64,000 nt of DNA from Veillonella sp. DNF00869 (GCF_001553345.1 NZ_KQ960765.1:31587-95586); one strand, 5' to 3'. Positions 33,879 through 45,098 are shown, counted from the first letter of the stretch. Notes: generated by a model from the sequence alone, not told the origin. Numbers and translations are program-made.

Positions 33879-34833
33879 TAGCCAAGGGCGTGTCATTGAG
33901 TATGCACGTATCTCCTTAACGGAAGCGTGTAATTTTTGTTGTGCCTATTGTCGGCCTCAGGAGATTACAGAAGCTATGGCGCCTGTGTTGCCGCCAAGGT
34001 TTTGGTTGCCTTTGTTAGAGGCATTGCACTTAGGAGGCATCAAAGCTTTGCGCTTAACTGGGGGAGAACCATTATTGTATCCACATTTATATGAGTTGTT
34101 AGAGCGTATACAAGAGAGCCAATGGTTTTCCGATATTTCTATGACTACCAATGGTAGTCTATTAGAAACTCAGGCGAAACGTTTATTTACAGCAGGGGTA
34201 CAGCGATTAAATATTAGTTTAGACTCTGTGGAAGAAGAGGGTTTTGCCAAAGCTGTAGGTCGCAATGGACAATTAGCTGGTGTGCTTCGTGGTATAGAAG
34301 CTGCAAAAACTGCAGGCTTTCAAAATATAAAGATTAATACTGTAGTGCAAGCGCCATTTTCTGACAAAGAAGTGGAAACCTTGTTGCATTATGGAAAAGA
34401 GTGGGATGTAGTCTGGCGATTTATTGAATATATGCCATTCCAAGGGAAACAAAGTCATGTGCCTACCTTTGGAGAGTGGAAGGAGCAGATTGAACGCATT
34501 GTGGGATCTGAGTTAACTCCAGTTACAGAACGATTGGGATTTGGACCAGCTCAATACTTCCAATTGCCAGATGGACAACAAATTGGCTTTATTTTTCCTT
34601 TGTCCAATCAATATTGTTCTTCTTGCAATCGCATTCGTTTCACTGCAGATGGATCGCTACGCTTATGTTTGTTGCGTGATGAAGATTTAGACTTGCGTGG
34701 GCTTATACAAAATGGCGGAACGCCACAAACTATATTGCATTGCATTGAAGAGGCATTACAAGGTCGATACGCGAGTCATGATGGAAATTCCATTGAAAAA
34801 GTGGAACGTCCTATGTGGCGTATCGGGGGTTAG
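33871..34833 (+). CDS. moaA: GTP 3',8-cyclase MoaA
   Basis: A radical-SAM enzyme for the first step of molybdenum cofactor synthesis from GTP. The 320-residue protein has the N-terminal 4Fe-4S motif CNFCCAYC (CxxxCxxC), the SAM-binding LTGGEP, the second cluster motif CSSCN with a third Cys in RLCLL, and the double-glycine C-terminus (RIGG) needed for activity. The start at 33871 overlaps the MOSC stop by 8 nt with GAGGAG ahead, indicating translational coupling. The other moa and moe genes are not in this window. Confidence 0.93.
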   Translation: MRDSQGRVIEYARISLTEACNFCCAYCRPQEITEAMAPVLPPRFWLPLLEALHLGGIKALRLTGGEPLLYPHLYELLERIQESQWFSDISMTTNGSLLETQAKRLFTAGVQRLNISLDSVEEEGFAKAVGRNGQLAGVLRGIEAAKTAGFQNIKINTVVQAPFSDKEVETLLHYGKEWDVVWRFIEYMPFQGKQSHVPTFGEWKEQIERIVGSELTPVTERLGFGPAQYFQLPDGQQIGFIFPLSNQYCSSCNRIRFTADGSLRLCLLRDEDLDLRGLIQNGGTPQTILHCIEEALQGRYASHDGNSIEKVERPMWRIGG

Positions 34834-34841
34834 GAGTTATG

Positions 34842-35864
34842 ATGAAAGTAGAATCTTTTGGACACTTACAAACAGGCCAAGAGGCTCATGTATATACAAT
34901 AGAAAATGAAGCACTGAGAGTACAAATCACCAATTATGGTGCCACCATTGTAGCTGTCTATGATAAAGTGTTGCAGCGCCATTTAGCATTGGGTTATGAT
35001 TCTGCACAAGACTATGAAACAAAGCATGGACAACTGGGTGCTACCGTAGGCCGTGTGGCGAATCGTATTGCCAATGCAGCCTATACGTGGAATGGTACAG
35101 TTCATCAACTAACAGCTAACAATGGACCCAACTTATTGCATAGTGGGAAAGGAAATATTGGGCATCGTCTATGGGATGCAGTGGAGGAAAATTGTTCTGA
35201 TACAGTGGTACATCTCTCTCATTCTATTACTTCTGAAGAAGATGGATTTCCAGGTGATTTCTATGTAGAAGCGGTATTCAGATTGGTAGAGCAGACGTTA
35301 GTAGTCACGTATGTGTACACAACCTCTGAAGATTCCTTTGTGAACTTAACGAATCATGTATACTTTAATCTGCATGGAGAAGGTGACTTATCGAACCATG
35401 TATTAGAATTAGGAGCCCATCAGTATATGCCATTTGGAGACCATCAAATCCCGCAATTGGAACCAGCATCAGTGGATGGAACACCATTTGATTTTAGAAA
35501 TGGTATGGATCTACAAAAGGCATTGGAGCATTATGCTGATGCCCTAAGTCAATATAAGGGATATGACCATGATTTTGTAACGACTCCAGTAGAAGGAAGT
35601 AAAACAGTAGATTCTGTTGTGCCTTTTGCGGTGTTACAAGGTAAGGATGTGACAGCGGTATTCCATACAGATGCGCCACACTTTCAGGTATATACAGGAA
35701 ATTGGTTGGATGAAGATGGCCGAGAACGTCATTATGGCAGTCATGCAGGCATTGCCATTGAGCCACAATTTGTGCCGAATGATATCAATATGAATGGTGA
35801 AAGCAAGACTAAAGCAGATACAGTCTATGAAAGAACAATTGCCTATTCATTCTATCATCGATAG
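34842..35864 (+). CDS. galM: Aldose 1-epimerase (galactose mutarotase)
   Basis: A 340-residue enzyme that interconverts alpha and beta anomers of hexoses. Typical motifs are ITNYGATIVAVYDK (near residue 27), GATVGRVANRI (substrate Arg), LTNHVYFNLHG (catalytic His) and the C-terminal AIEPQFVPNDIN with the catalytic Glu. TAGGAG supports ATG 34842; an ATG three bases earlier is too close to it. It starts 8 nt after moaA, so it is probably transcribed with it, though the two roles are unrelated. No other galactose genes are nearby. Confidence 0.92.
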   Translation: MKVESFGHLQTGQEAHVYTIENEALRVQITNYGATIVAVYDKVLQRHLALGYDSAQDYETKHGQLGATVGRVANRIANAAYTWNGTVHQLTANNGPNLLHSGKGNIGHRLWDAVEENCSDTVVHLSHSITSEEDGFPGDFYVEAVFRLVEQTLVVTYVYTTSEDSFVNLTNHVYFNLHGEGDLSNHVLELGAHQYMPFGDHQIPQLEPASVDGTPFDFRNGMDLQKALEHYADALSQYKGYDHDFVTTPVEGSKTVDSVVPFAVLQGKDVTAVFHTDAPHFQVYTGNWLDEDGRERHYGSHAGIAIEPQFVPNDINMNGESKTKADTVYERTIAYSFYHR

Positions 35865-35895
35865 GCGTATTTAATAGTAAGGAGACAAGGGTCGA

Positions 35896-37071
35896 ATGAA
35901 ATCATTTATTTACCATAACCCAACCAAAATAGTGTTTGGCAAAGACTGTGTGAAGGAATCACTAGCAGCTGAATTAAGTCACTACGGAACACGAGTGCTA
36001 CTTACTTATGGTGGAGGTAGTATTAAAAAGAATGGTATTTATCATACGGTAAAAGAAGCCTTACAACAAGCAGGTAAGGAAGTGTTTGAGTTAAGTGGGA
36101 TTATGTCAAATCCACGAACTACGAAAGTGCGTGAAGGGATTGCTTTATGCAAAGAACATAATATTGATTTTATTCTAGCCGTCGGTGGTGGTTCTGTTAT
36201 TGATTGCACTAAATTCATTGCAGGTGGTGCTACCTTACCAGATACGGTTGACTTTTGGCAAACTTTCTTTTTAGACCATCAGCCTGTGATGGAGGCATTG
36301 CCATTTGGTGTAGTATTAACTATGGCAGCTACTGGCAGTGAAATGAATAATGGTGGTGTTATTACTGATTGGGAAACACAGAAAAAATTAAGCGGTTATG
36401 GACCGGCTTTGTTTCCACAATTTTCTATGTTAGATCCTACCTATACCTACACGTTACCGCGAGAGCAAGTTGCCTATGGCATCGTAGACATGTTGTCTCA
36501 TTTATTGGAACAATATGTATCTACACCTGATGATGATAATGTGACAGATTCTGCCATCGAGGGAATTTTTAAAAATATCGTGCGCAATGGCAGAAAATCC
36601 ATGGAACACTTAGAAGATTATGAAGCTCGTTCTAACATTATGTGGGGTGCTACCTTAGCCTTGAATCGTTCCTTAGGATTAGGCAAAGATCAAGACTGGA
36701 TGACGCATGCCTTAGAGCACGCCCTGTCAGCTTTTTATGATATTCCTCATGGCGCAGGTCTGGCGATTATGCATCCAGCGTATTTGCGTTGGATTTTGCC
36801 CAATGCTACAGCGCGGTTGATGCGTTTTGCTAAGGAAGTGTGGGGCATTGAACAAGGCACTATGAGTGATACAGACTATGCATTAGCTGGTATCGAAGCC
36901 TTAGAAGCATATTTCAAAGAAATAGGGGTGCCATCTACTTTGGAAGAAGTAGGGATTCCAAAAGAATCCTTATCGGATATTGCTAATAGTTGTGTTCGTT
37001 ATCCTACAGCATATAGTAATCTTACACCTAAGGATGCGTTAGCTATCTATGAAAGTGTCTATAAAAAATAG
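35896..37071 (+). CDS. Iron-containing alcohol dehydrogenase
   Basis: A 391-residue group III alcohol dehydrogenase related to the NADH-dependent butanol dehydrogenases (BdhA, YugJ/YugK). The cofactor loop is AVGGGSVIDCTKFIA (about residues 95-109). The metal ligands are in DMLSHLLEQY and in HALEHALSAFYDIPHGAGLAI, near residues 198-290. It probably reduces an aldehyde to an alcohol with NAD(P)H; the physiological substrate is not evident. AAGGAGA lies ahead of the ATG, 31 nt after galM. Confidence 0.93.
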   Translation: MKSFIYHNPTKIVFGKDCVKESLAAELSHYGTRVLLTYGGGSIKKNGIYHTVKEALQQAGKEVFELSGIMSNPRTTKVREGIALCKEHNIDFILAVGGGSVIDCTKFIAGGATLPDTVDFWQTFFLDHQPVMEALPFGVVLTMAATGSEMNNGGVITDWETQKKLSGYGPALFPQFSMLDPTYTYTLPREQVAYGIVDMLSHLLEQYVSTPDDDNVTDSAIEGIFKNIVRNGRKSMEHLEDYEARSNIMWGATLALNRSLGLGKDQDWMTHALEHALSAFYDIPHGAGLAIMHPAYLRWILPNATARLMRFAKEVWGIEQGTMSDTDYALAGIEALEAYFKEIGVPSTLEEVGIPKESLSDIANSCVRYPTAYSNLTPKDALAIYESVYKK

Positions 37072-37111
37072 GGTAAACTCCATGTGTGTCGTACAAGTAT
37101 AGGCTTTCACA

Positions 37112-37140
37112 TTGACATTTACAAGAGAAGTCAGTATAAT
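37112..37140 (+). promoter_or_regulatory. Consensus promoter of the greA-lysS operon
   Basis: Perfect TTGACA (37112-37117), a 17-bp spacer and perfect TATAAT (37135-37140). It is the best match to the sigma-70/sigma-A consensus in the window. Confidence 0.92.
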
Positions 37141-37243
37141 TATAGCTATTGTTAATAAGAAATTTAAGTAACTTTTTCATAAGGGAGGCAGTGTCATGTG
37201 GCACTGTTTTCTGTATATGAGGAATAGAAATGGAGAGACATAC

Positions 37244-37717
37244 ATGGCAGAGGTAAAAGAAACCTTACTTACAGCCGAAGGGTTGAAGAAGCTGGAAGAA
37301 GAATTAAATTATTATAAATCTGTACGTCGAATCGAAGTGGCAGAGCGTATTAAAATTGCTATTTCCTACGGTGATATTTCAGAGAACTCTGAATATGATG
37401 ATGCGAAAAACGAACAAGCTTTCATCGAAGGTCACATTATTGAATTGGAAAATAAAATTAATACAGCTAAAATCATTGATGAAAATGTAAAAGGCGATAC
37501 AGTGACAGTAGGTAGTAAAGTAACTTTGTTAGACGAAGAGTTTAATGAAGAATTAGACTACACTATTGTAGGTTCTTCTGAAGCAGATCCTTTCAACAAT
37601 CGTATTTCTAATGAATCCCCTGTAGGCGTGGCGATTTTAGGAAAAGCGAAAGGTGACAAAGTAGAAGTGAATACACCAGATGGTATGGTGAGTTTCAAAA
37701 TATTAAGCATTCAATAA
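37244..37717 (+). CDS. greA: Transcription elongation factor GreA
   Basis: GreA rescues backtracked RNA polymerase by stimulating transcript cleavage. The 157-residue protein has the N-terminal coiled coil ([20 protein letters not shown], with tip acidic residues in [13 protein letters not shown] near 44-56) and the C-terminal FKBP-like domain ([14 protein letters not shown]). Start at 37244 with GGAGA ahead; a longer frame upstream begins at 37196 without support. lysS follows after 27 nt. Confidence 0.95.
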   Translation: MAEVKETLLTAEGLKKLEEELNYYKSVRRIEVAERIKIAISYGDISENSEYDDAKNEQAFIEGHIIELENKINTAKIIDENVKGDTVTVGSKVTLLDEEFNEELDYTIVGSSEADPFNNRISNESPVGVAILGKAKGDKVEVNTPDGMVSFKILSIQ

Positions 37718-37744
37718 GGGTAAAGAAGTATAAGGAGGCCCCTC

Positions 37745-39265
37745 ATGAGCGAAGAAAAACATGTGCCAGAACAATTGGATTTAAACGATCAAATGTTGGT
37801 ACGCCGCGAAAAGTTGGCGCAATATGAAGAGGATAATATCTATCCATTTGGACAACGATTTGTTGTTCAACATAAGGCACTCCAAATTAAGGATGAATTC
37901 CGTGATTTTGATGGTCAACCAGTAGTGATTGCTGGTCGATTGATGACAATTCGTTCTCATGGTAAAACAGCCTTCGCTAATTTGCGCGATTTATCTGGCG
38001 ATATTCAAGTATACTTCCGTAAAGATGTTATGGGAGAAGAGGATTACAAATATGTAAAAATGCTTGATATGGGAGATATTGTAGGTATCGAGGGCCATGT
38101 GTTTAAAACACAAAAAGGCGAAATTACAGTGAAAGTCAACAAATTGACTTTATTGTCTAAATCCCTTCGTCCATTACCAGAAAAATGGCATGGGTTGAAA
38201 GATACAGAACTTCGCTATCGCCAACGCTATGTGGATTTAATTGTAAACCCAAGCGTTCGTGATACATTTGTAAAACGTACGAAAATCGTAGCGAAAATTA
38301 GAGAGTATTTAAACAGCAAGCAATTCATGGAAGTAGAAACTCCTATGATGCATGCTATTCCGGGCGGTGCGGCAGCACGCCCATTCATTACGCATCATAA
38401 TGCCTTAGACATTGATATCTATATGCGTATTTCCCCTGAATTATACTTAAAACGTTTGATCGTTGGCGGTTTAGAGCGCGTATATGAAATTAACCGTTCT
38501 TTCCGTAATGAAGGCGTATCTATTCGTCATAATCCAGAATTTACTATGATGGAATCCTACCAGGCCTATGGTAACTTTGAAGATGCTATTGCATTGACAG
38601 AAGGGGTTGTTTCCTACTGTGCACAAGAAGTACTTGGTACAACAAAAATTAACTACCAAGGCATGGATATTGATTTGACTCCACCATGGAATCGCATCAC
38701 TATGCAAGAAGGTATTAAACAATACACTGGGGAAGACTTTGATGCTATTGAAACCTTGAGTGAAGCACGTGCAATTGCAGATCGCTTAAATGTAGAATAT
38801 GGTGAAGCCGATGGTATTGGTAAAATCATGAATTTGTGTTTTGAAGAATATGTAGAAGAAAACTTGATGCAACCAACTGTAGTATATGGACATCCAGTTG
38901 AAATTTCCCCACTAGCAAAACAAAATCGTGAGAAACCATTGACTACAGAACGTTTTGAAATCTTTATTTATGGTCGTGAATTGGCAAATGGCTATTCCGA
39001 GTTAAATGACCCAATCGATCAAAAACAACGTTTTGAAAATCAATTAAAAGAACGTGAAGCGGGTGATGATGAAGCCCATCGTATGGATGAAGACTTTGTC
39101 ACAGCTTTGGAATACGGTTTGCCGCCAACTGCAGGTTTGGGTATCGGTATCGACCGTCTAGTCATGTTCTTAACGGACTCTGCATCCATTCGTGATGTAT
39201 TGTTATTCCCTCTCATGAAACCAGAAGCGGTGAAAGTAGAAGAGGAAGAAACAGTAGAAGAATAA
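37745..39265 (+). CDS. lysS: Lysyl-tRNA synthetase, class II
   Basis: Charges tRNA-Lys. The 506-residue protein has an N-terminal OB-fold anticodon domain ([23 protein letters not shown], near residues 60-82). The class II motifs 2 ([20 protein letters not shown]) and 3 ([13 protein letters not shown], near residue 465) follow, and [14 protein letters not shown] supports lysine specificity. An AAGGAGG site precedes the ATG. It shares the greA transcript. Confidence 0.97.
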   Translation: MSEEKHVPEQLDLNDQMLVRREKLAQYEEDNIYPFGQRFVVQHKALQIKDEFRDFDGQPVVIAGRLMTIRSHGKTAFANLRDLSGDIQVYFRKDVMGEEDYKYVKMLDMGDIVGIEGHVFKTQKGEITVKVNKLTLLSKSLRPLPEKWHGLKDTELRYRQRYVDLIVNPSVRDTFVKRTKIVAKIREYLNSKQFMEVETPMMHAIPGGAAARPFITHHNALDIDIYMRISPELYLKRLIVGGLERVYEINRSFRNEGVSIRHNPEFTMMESYQAYGNFEDAIALTEGVVSYCAQEVLGTTKINYQGMDIDLTPPWNRITMQEGIKQYTGEDFDAIETLSEARAIADRLNVEYGEADGIGKIMNLCFEEYVEENLMQPTVVYGHPVEISPLAKQNREKPLTTERFEIFIYGRELANGYSELNDPIDQKQRFENQLKEREAGDDEAHRMDEDFVTALEYGLPPTAGLGIGIDRLVMFLTDSASIRDVLLFPLMKPEAVKVEEEETVEE

Positions 39266-39305
39266 TATATGTATACGCACAGCATGTTGTGAGGTGCGTA
39301 GATGG

Positions 39306-39343
39306 ACAGCGACTAAACAGAAATGAGTTTGGTCGCTGTTTTG
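39306..39343 (+). terminator. Terminator of greA-lysS
   Basis: A 13-bp stem ACAGCGACTAAAC with its complement (one G-T pair), an 8-nt loop and a T-rich tail. Confidence 0.88.
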
Positions 39344-39482
39344 TTATCCTTTCAGAGATGGAGAAAGGGTAAGGGGAAATTGCCCAAGTAAATGCCTATT
39401 AAGGTAGAAAAGTAATAGCAAATGTGCTAATATTAAAGGTAGATTAATTAAGTACTTAAATGAATTCTATGAGGTCATGATT

Positions 39483-40760
39483 ATGTTGGATTTAAAATTT
39501 GTCCGTGAGAATGTTGAAACGGTACAAGAAAACTTAGATCGTCGTCATACTACTGGCGACCTGGCTAGCTTTGTGAAGTTCTATGATGAAAGACGTGCTA
39601 TCATTCAAGAAGTAGAACAATTAAAAGCAGTACGTAATGCAGTAACGGCAGAAATCAGCCAATTAAAGCGCAATAAAGAAAATGCAGATGATAAAATTGC
39701 AGAAATGCAACGCGTTGGTAATGAAATCGGTGCATTGGATAATAAATTGCGTGAAGTAGAAGTAGAGTTGCAACAAGTAGCTTTGATGTTGCCTAACATG
39801 TGTGATGCCTCTGTGCCGGTAGGTGCTGATGAAAACGAAAATATCGAACAACGTCGTTGGGGGACACCTCGTTCCTTCGATTTTGATGTAAAAGCACACT
39901 GGGATTTAGGAGAATCTTTAGGAATTTTAGATTTTGAAAGAGCGGCGAAAGAAAGTGGAGCTCGTTTCACGATTTACAAAGGAATTGGGGCTCGCTTAGA
40001 ACGAGCGTTGATTAACTTTATGTTAGACAAGCACGGTAGTGCTGGTTTTACAGAAATGATGACGCCTTACATCGTTACTCGTGAAACCTTGACGAATACA
40101 GGTCAATTGCCAAAATTTGCTGAAGACATGTATAAAGTGGAAGGGGAAAATTATTTCCTAATTCCGACGGCAGAAGTAACATTGACAAACTATCATGCCA
40201 ATGAAATTTTGACAGCTGATGAATTGCCTAAATATTACACAGCTTTTACAGCTTGTTTCCGTGCCGAAGCAGGCTCTGCTGGTCGTGATACACGTGGTTT
40301 AATTCGCCAACATCAATTTAATAAAGTAGAATTAGTAAAATTTGCAAAACCAGAAGAATCTTTTGCAGAATTAGAAACTTTGACAGCGCAAGCAGAAAGT
40401 ATTTTACAAGCCTTAGAATTGCCACATCGTGTGATCACATTATGTACAGGTGATATGGGATTCGGTTCTGCTAAAACATACGATATCGAAGTTTGGATGC
40501 CGAGCCAAGGCGTATATCGTGAAATTTCTTCTTGCTCCAACATGACGGATTTCCAAGCACGTCGTGGTAATATTAAATTCCGTCGTGAACAAAAAGGTAA
40601 ACCAGAATTTGTACATACATTAAATGGATCTGGTTTGGCTGTAGGTCGTACAGTGGCTGCGATTTTGGAAAACAATCAAGAAGCAGATGGATCTGTACGT
40701 ATTCCGACAGCGCTTCAACCATATATGGGTGGTTTAACTCATATTCATCCAGAGGCTTAG
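39483..40760 (+). CDS. serS: Seryl-tRNA synthetase
   Basis: Charges tRNA-Ser, and tRNA-Sec if present. The 425-residue chain starts [17 protein letters not shown] and forms the long antiparallel coiled-coil arm (about residues 30-105). The class II core follows, with motif 2 [25 protein letters not shown] and motif 3 [16 protein letters not shown]. The second of two in-frame ATGs (39483) is chosen as GAGG is 8 nt ahead. No T-box is seen in its 140-nt leader. fsa follows after 13 nt. Confidence 0.96.
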   Translation: MLDLKFVRENVETVQENLDRRHTTGDLASFVKFYDERRAIIQEVEQLKAVRNAVTAEISQLKRNKENADDKIAEMQRVGNEIGALDNKLREVEVELQQVALMLPNMCDASVPVGADENENIEQRRWGTPRSFDFDVKAHWDLGESLGILDFERAAKESGARFTIYKGIGARLERALINFMLDKHGSAGFTEMMTPYIVTRETLTNTGQLPKFAEDMYKVEGENYFLIPTAEVTLTNYHANEILTADELPKYYTAFTACFRAEAGSAGRDTRGLIRQHQFNKVELVKFAKPEESFAELETLTAQAESILQALELPHRVITLCTGDMGFGSAKTYDIEVWMPSQGVYREISSCSNMTDFQARRGNIKFRREQKGKPEFVHTLNGSGLAVGRTVAAILENNQEADGSVRIPTALQPYMGGLTHIHPEA

Positions 40761-40773
40761 AAAGGAGTCCGCT

Positions 40774-41418
40774 ATGAAATTCTTCATTGATACAGCTAAT
40801 TTTGATGACATTAAAGCAGCCTATGAAATGGGCTTTATTGCAGGGGTAACAACAAATCCATCCTTAATCGTGAAAGAAAAACGTGACTTACACGAAGTGA
40901 TTCAACAAATTGCTGATCTTGTAGAGGGACCAGTGAGCGCAGAAGTTATTGCTACGACAGCACCAGAAATGGTGAAAGAAGCCCATGAATTAATTAAGTT
41001 GGGTGACAATGTAGTGATTAAAGTACCTATGACAGCGGAAGGCTTAAAAGCAGTGTCTGTGCTTTCTAAAGAGGGAATTAAAACGAATGTAACATTGATT
41101 TTCTCTGCTAACCAAGCATTATTGGCAGCTCGTGCAGGTGCTACCTATGTAAGCCCTTTCGTTGGTCGTGTAGATGATATTTCTATGGACGGAATCCAAT
41201 TAATCGAAGACATTGCTGAAATTTTTATGATTCATAATATTTCAACAGAAATCATTGCAGCTAGCGTTCGTACGCCAATGCATATGACACAATGTGCCAA
41301 AGCAGGTGCACATATTGCTACAGTGCCGTTTAATGTGTTACAACAATCCTTGAAACATCCATTAACAGATGCAGGATTAGCACGTTTTCTAGCGGATTGG
41401 GAAGCAGCCAATAAATAG
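40774..41418 (+). CDS. fsa: Fructose-6-phosphate aldolase / small transaldolase
   Basis: A 214-residue member of the FSA/TalC group. It either cleaves fructose 6-phosphate or acts as a transaldolase in the pentose phosphate pathway. Family motifs are [28 protein letters not shown] at the N-terminus, the Schiff-base lysine in VVIKVPMT (near residue 86), and [10 protein letters not shown]. Bacillus-type members of this length act as transaldolases, which seems likelier here. It is followed 23 nt later by glpX, a link with gluconeogenesis. Confidence 0.9.
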   Translation: MKFFIDTANFDDIKAAYEMGFIAGVTTNPSLIVKEKRDLHEVIQQIADLVEGPVSAEVIATTAPEMVKEAHELIKLGDNVVIKVPMTAEGLKAVSVLSKEGIKTNVTLIFSANQALLAARAGATYVSPFVGRVDDISMDGIQLIEDIAEIFMIHNISTEIIAASVRTPMHMTQCAKAGAHIATVPFNVLQQSLKHPLTDAGLARFLADWEAANK

Positions 41419-41441
41419 TAGACATAAGTGGGAGGATCAAA

Positions 41442-42404
41442 ATGGATCGCACATTAGCCTTAGAGTTTGTTCGTGTTACAGAAGCAGCGGCATTAAAAAG
41501 TGGTCGTTTATGTGGTCGTGGAGCCAAAGATGCAGCGGATCAATTAGCTGTTGATGGTATGCGCCAAACCTTCGATACAGTACCAATTTCTGGTACCGTT
41601 GTGATTGGAGAAGGTGAAATTGATGAAGCGCCAATGTTGTACATTGGTGAACGTGTTGGGGCAGGCGGAGAAGAAGTAGATATCGCCGTAGACCCTATTG
41701 AAGGCACGAATCTAATTGCAAAAGGTCAAAATGGTGCCATTGCTGTATTGGCCATTGCACCAAAAGGCGGTTTATTGCATGCTCCAGATATGTATATGGA
41801 AAAATTGTGTGTAGGACCACGCGCCAAAGGTGTGATCGACTTGAATGAATCCATGACTGAAAACTTGCGCCGTGTTGCCGCAAAAATGGAACGTGCTATC
41901 GATGATTTAACAGTCGTTATGTTGGATCGTGAACGTCACCAAGGGTTGATGGATGAATGTCGTGCTGTCGGAGCTCGTATTCGTTTGATTACAGACGGTG
42001 ATGTAAACCCAGCTATGGAATGTGGTTTAGAAGGCTCTGGTATTCACATGGTTGTAGGTACTGGTGGAGCTCCAGAAGGGGTACTGGCAGCGGCTGCTTT
42101 AAAATGTACAGGTGGGGACATGCAAGCTCGTTTAAAACCAGCTACAGATGAAGAAATTCGTCGTTGTCATGAAATGGGTATTACTGACCTTAACAAAGTA
42201 TTGACCATCGATGATTTAGTAAGTGGTGATGATGTTATCTTCTCTGCCACAGCCATTACAGAAGGCAATGTATTATCTTCTATTAAATACTTCCCTGGTG
42301 GTGCTCGTACTCACTCCGTAGTGATGCGGTATAAAACGGGAACCGTTCGTTTTGTAGATACTATCCATCGATTGGATAAAAAATTATCTATGAAAGTAAA
42401 ATAA
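41442..42404 (+). CDS. glpX: Fructose-1,6-bisphosphatase class II (GlpX)
   Basis: Removes the 1-phosphate of fructose 1,6-bisphosphate in gluconeogenesis. The 320-residue protein carries the metal-binding signatures GEGEIDEAPMLYIGE (about residues 57-71) and DIAVDPIEGTN (near 80-90), and GTGGAPEGVLAAAALK near 207. For an organism that grows on lactate and other organic acids, gluconeogenesis is required, in agreement with fsa next door. GGGAGG precedes the ATG. Confidence 0.95.
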   Translation: MDRTLALEFVRVTEAAALKSGRLCGRGAKDAADQLAVDGMRQTFDTVPISGTVVIGEGEIDEAPMLYIGERVGAGGEEVDIAVDPIEGTNLIAKGQNGAIAVLAIAPKGGLLHAPDMYMEKLCVGPRAKGVIDLNESMTENLRRVAAKMERAIDDLTVVMLDRERHQGLMDECRAVGARIRLITDGDVNPAMECGLEGSGIHMVVGTGGAPEGVLAAAALKCTGGDMQARLKPATDEEIRRCHEMGITDLNKVLTIDDLVSGDDVIFSATAITEGNVLSSIKYFPGGARTHSVVMRYKTGTVRFVDTIHRLDKKLSMKVK

Positions 42405-42429
42405 ATAGAATACACATAACTGTTATAGA

Positions 42430-42456
42430 AAGGACCGTCTAAAGGCGGTCTTTTTC
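42430..42456 (+). terminator. Terminator of serS-fsa-glpX
   Basis: Stem AAGGACCG with near-complement CGGTCTTT, an 8-nt loop and a T tail. Confidence 0.8.
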
Positions 42457-42522
42457 TTGCGTATAGAGGAAAGATTTAGTATACTAGAGTATGAATGTTT
42501 GTCAGTCAAAACATGTTTGAAA

Positions 42523-42539
42523 GGTGATAGGGTATCACC
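42523..42539. promoter_or_regulatory. Inverted repeat upstream of murA
   Basis: GGTGATA-GGG-TATCACC, a perfect 7-bp inverted repeat 40 nt before the murA start. It could be an operator or a short leader hairpin. Confidence 0.35.
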
Positions 42540-42578
42540 GTTAAACGATAACTATAAATAAGATTAGGAGGAATTCAG

Positions 42579-43835
42579 TTGGAAAAGCTTATTATTCAAG
42601 GAGGTACACCTTTAGAAGGTCGTATTCGAGTAAGTAGTGCAAAAAATGCGGTACTACCAATTATTGCAGCGACTTTATTGGCGTCTACTCCAAGCACCCT
42701 GCTTGAAATTCCAGATTTGGAAGATGTTCATACTATTTGTGATGTGATTGCATCCCTTGGTGTGAAAGTAACAAAAGATGGAGAAAATATTACCTTTGAT
42801 GCGTCTACAATTTCTGCTACTGAGGCGCCTTATGATCTAGTGCGTCGTATGCGTGCTTCCTTTTTAGTGATGGGACCTTTATTGGCGCGCAAAGGAGAAG
42901 CTCGTATTGCCTTACCAGGTGGTTGTGCGATTGGTAGTCGTCCAATCGATTTGCATTTAAAAGCTTTTGAAGCACTAGGTGCGACTATCACTATGGGAGA
43001 AGGTTTTGTAGAAGCAAAGGCTCCAGAAGGATTAAAAGGTAATTTAATTTATTTAGACTTCCCAAGTGTGGGGGCCACTGAAAATGTAATTATGGCAGCA
43101 ACCTTTGCAGAAGGCAAAACAATCATTGAAAATGCTGCAGAAGAACCAGAAATTGTTGATTTAGCTACATTCTTAAATAGTATGGGTGCTAATATTCGCG
43201 GTGCTGGTACGGATGTGATTCGTATTGAAGGCGTCAAAGAATTAAAAGGTGCTGTGCATACAGTGATTCCAGACCGCATTGAAGCGGGTACCTATTTAAT
43301 TGCTGCAGCTATGGCTGGTGGCGATGTATATGTAGAAAATGCCCTTTCAGAGCATTTAAAGCCTGTGGTAGCTAAGTTAAAAGAAGCTGGTGTTACAGTA
43401 GAAGAAGATATTGATGGTATTCGTGTTATCAGTAATGGACAGTTGAAAGCAACATCTATTAAAACCTTGCCATACCCTGGATTCCCTACAGATATGCAGG
43501 CTCAATTTATGGCTATGACGACGATTGCCAAAGGTACAAGTACTGTGATGGAAACAGTCTTTGAAAATCGTTTTATGCATGTGGATGAGTTGAAAAAAAT
43601 GGGTGCTTCCATTGAGGTAGATGATCGTAAAGCTATCGTAACCGGTGTTGAACAATTGGTAGGTGCTGAAGTAGAAGCGACTGATTTACGTTGTGGTGCG
43701 GCTCTTGTGTGCGCAGGCTTAGCTGCTTCTGGGGTGACCAAAGTGGGGCAATTGACTCATATTGATCGTGGCTATGATAATTTAGTTACAAAATTAAAAG
43801 GAATAGGTGCTAACATTGTTCGGGTGGACGAGTAA
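42579..43835 (+). CDS. murA: UDP-N-acetylglucosamine 1-carboxyvinyltransferase MurA
   Basis: The first committed enzyme of peptidoglycan synthesis, adding enolpyruvate to UDP-GlcNAc. The 418-residue protein has the N-terminal [16 protein letters not shown] with the catalytic Lys22, the active-site Cys (C116) in [11 protein letters not shown], which is the fosfomycin target, and [18 protein letters not shown]. The start is TTG, supported by TAGGAGGA 8 nt ahead and by the usual N-terminus [13 protein letters not shown]. Its 3' end overlaps an MreB-like gene by 29 nt. Confidence 0.96.
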   Translation: MEKLIIQGGTPLEGRIRVSSAKNAVLPIIAATLLASTPSTLLEIPDLEDVHTICDVIASLGVKVTKDGENITFDASTISATEAPYDLVRRMRASFLVMGPLLARKGEARIALPGGCAIGSRPIDLHLKAFEALGATITMGEGFVEAKAPEGLKGNLIYLDFPSVGATENVIMAATFAEGKTIIENAAEEPEIVDLATFLNSMGANIRGAGTDVIRIEGVKELKGAVHTVIPDRIEAGTYLIAAAMAGGDVYVENALSEHLKPVVAKLKEAGVTVEEDIDGIRVISNGQLKATSIKTLPYPGFPTDMQAQFMAMTTIAKGTSTVMETVFENRFMHVDELKKMGASIEVDDRKAIVTGVEQLVGAEVEATDLRCGAALVCAGLAASGVTKVGQLTHIDRGYDNLVTKLKGIGANIVRVDE

Positions 43836-44979
43836 GCCAAAACAGCCTCAAACTAGAGAGGATAGACGGAAACAACGTGGTGTACGTAGAAAACCAATAG
43901 GAACGACTACCAAGCAAACGTCCTTTAAGCGCGAAAGTCGCTCTCTATCATTTCTTGAAAAAATGAGCCTTCTATGGACTACTGATATTGGTATCGATTT
44001 GGGTACCACTAACGTAGTGATGTATGTCAAAGGCCGAGGTATAGTTTTAGATGAGCCAGGGTTTGTGGCTTGTGATACAAAGACTAGAGAAGTGATTGCC
44101 GTAGGTCATGAAGCGCGAGCCATTTTAGGTAGGACGCCAGAGGGCATTGAAGTGATTCAGCCCTTAAAAGGGGGCGTCATTGCCGATTATGATACAACGG
44201 CTTATATGTTGCGTTACTTTATTCGTCGTGTAGTGCCTGTATCTGGGCTAATTCGATCCCGTATGATTGCTTGTGTTCCCTCCAGTATTACACCCGTGGA
44301 AAAGCGGGCTGTTTTAGAAGTGCTCTTACAAGCAGGAGCTCGTAAAATAGTGCTTATGGAAGAACCTTTAGCAGCCGCTATTGGCACTGGCTTAGATAAG
44401 GCTGAACAAGTGGGAGCCATGGTGGTCGATATAGGCGGTGGCACCACAGATATTGCTGTCATTTGTGATTCTGGCGTAGTAGTCAGTGAGAGTTTACGCA
44501 TCGGTAGCGATACCTTTGATGAAGCGTTACTACAATACATGAAGCGGAAGAAAAAGCTTCTTATAGGTCCCTTGACAGCAGAAGATCTAAAAATTGAAGT
44601 GGGTACCGTAGATTCAAGATCTGGAGAGGAACGTGCTATCGTTAGAGGTCGACACAGTGTGACAGGCTTGCCACGGGCGGTGGAAATTACTTCAAAAGAT
44701 ATGAAGTTTGCTCTAGAAAGACCAGTGCAACATATCATTGAAGGAATCATTAGCATTTTAGAAAAAACACCTCCAGAATTATTGGCGCAAATTAATCACC
44801 ATGGTATTATTTTGACTGGTGGAGGCTCTCAGCTTCGTGGTTTAGACCGAATGATTACAGAAAAAACGGGTCGTCCTGCTTATGTAGTGGAACATCCTAG
44901 GTATTCTGTTATCTTGGGCACAGGAAAAGCGCTATCAGAGTTGAATCAATTGCGCGATACCTTGGAAGAACTACGATAA
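43807..44979 (+). CDS. MreB/Mbl-like actin-family protein with basic N-terminal extension
   Basis: A bacterial actin homologue of 390 residues. The phosphate-1 loop [10 protein letters not shown] (residues 60-69), the connecting [11 protein letters not shown] and the phosphate-2 motif [14 protein letters not shown] are intact, so it should bind ATP. The first 55 residues, rich in Arg and Lys ([13 protein letters not shown]), have no counterpart in typical MreB, which begins near residue 55 here. The GTG start at 43807 overlaps murA by 29 nt with AAAAGGA ahead; a start at the ATG 43963 would remove the extension but has no ribosome site. mreC and mreD are not adjacent. The murA link suggests a role in cell-wall synthesis. 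Confidence 0.85.
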   Translation: MLTLFGWTSKPKQPQTREDRRKQRGVRRKPIGTTTKQTSFKRESRSLSFLEKMSLLWTTDIGIDLGTTNVVMYVKGRGIVLDEPGFVACDTKTREVIAVGHEARAILGRTPEGIEVIQPLKGGVIADYDTTAYMLRYFIRRVVPVSGLIRSRMIACVPSSITPVEKRAVLEVLLQAGARKIVLMEEPLAAAIGTGLDKAEQVGAMVVDIGGGTTDIAVICDSGVVVSESLRIGSDTFDEALLQYMKRKKKLLIGPLTAEDLKIEVGTVDSRSGEERAIVRGRHSVTGLPRAVEITSKDMKFALERPVQHIIEGIISILEKTPPELLAQINHHGIILTGGGSQLRGLDRMITEKTGRPAYVVEHPRYSVILGTGKALSELNQLRDTLEELR

Positions 44980-45098
44980 GTGGTACTTGACTTCATGATT
45001 TTTTCATATACAAAGTTTATGATAAGGGAAGTAAGATAGTGTATGAAAAGATAGACTATTTTACTAGGAATTGATTGTTCTGACTCTTGAAAATATGA

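Noticed and set aside
44214..44756. 180-codon frame on the minus strand
   Set aside because: It is antisense to the conserved ATP-binding core of the MreB-like gene, with no ribosome site or family match.
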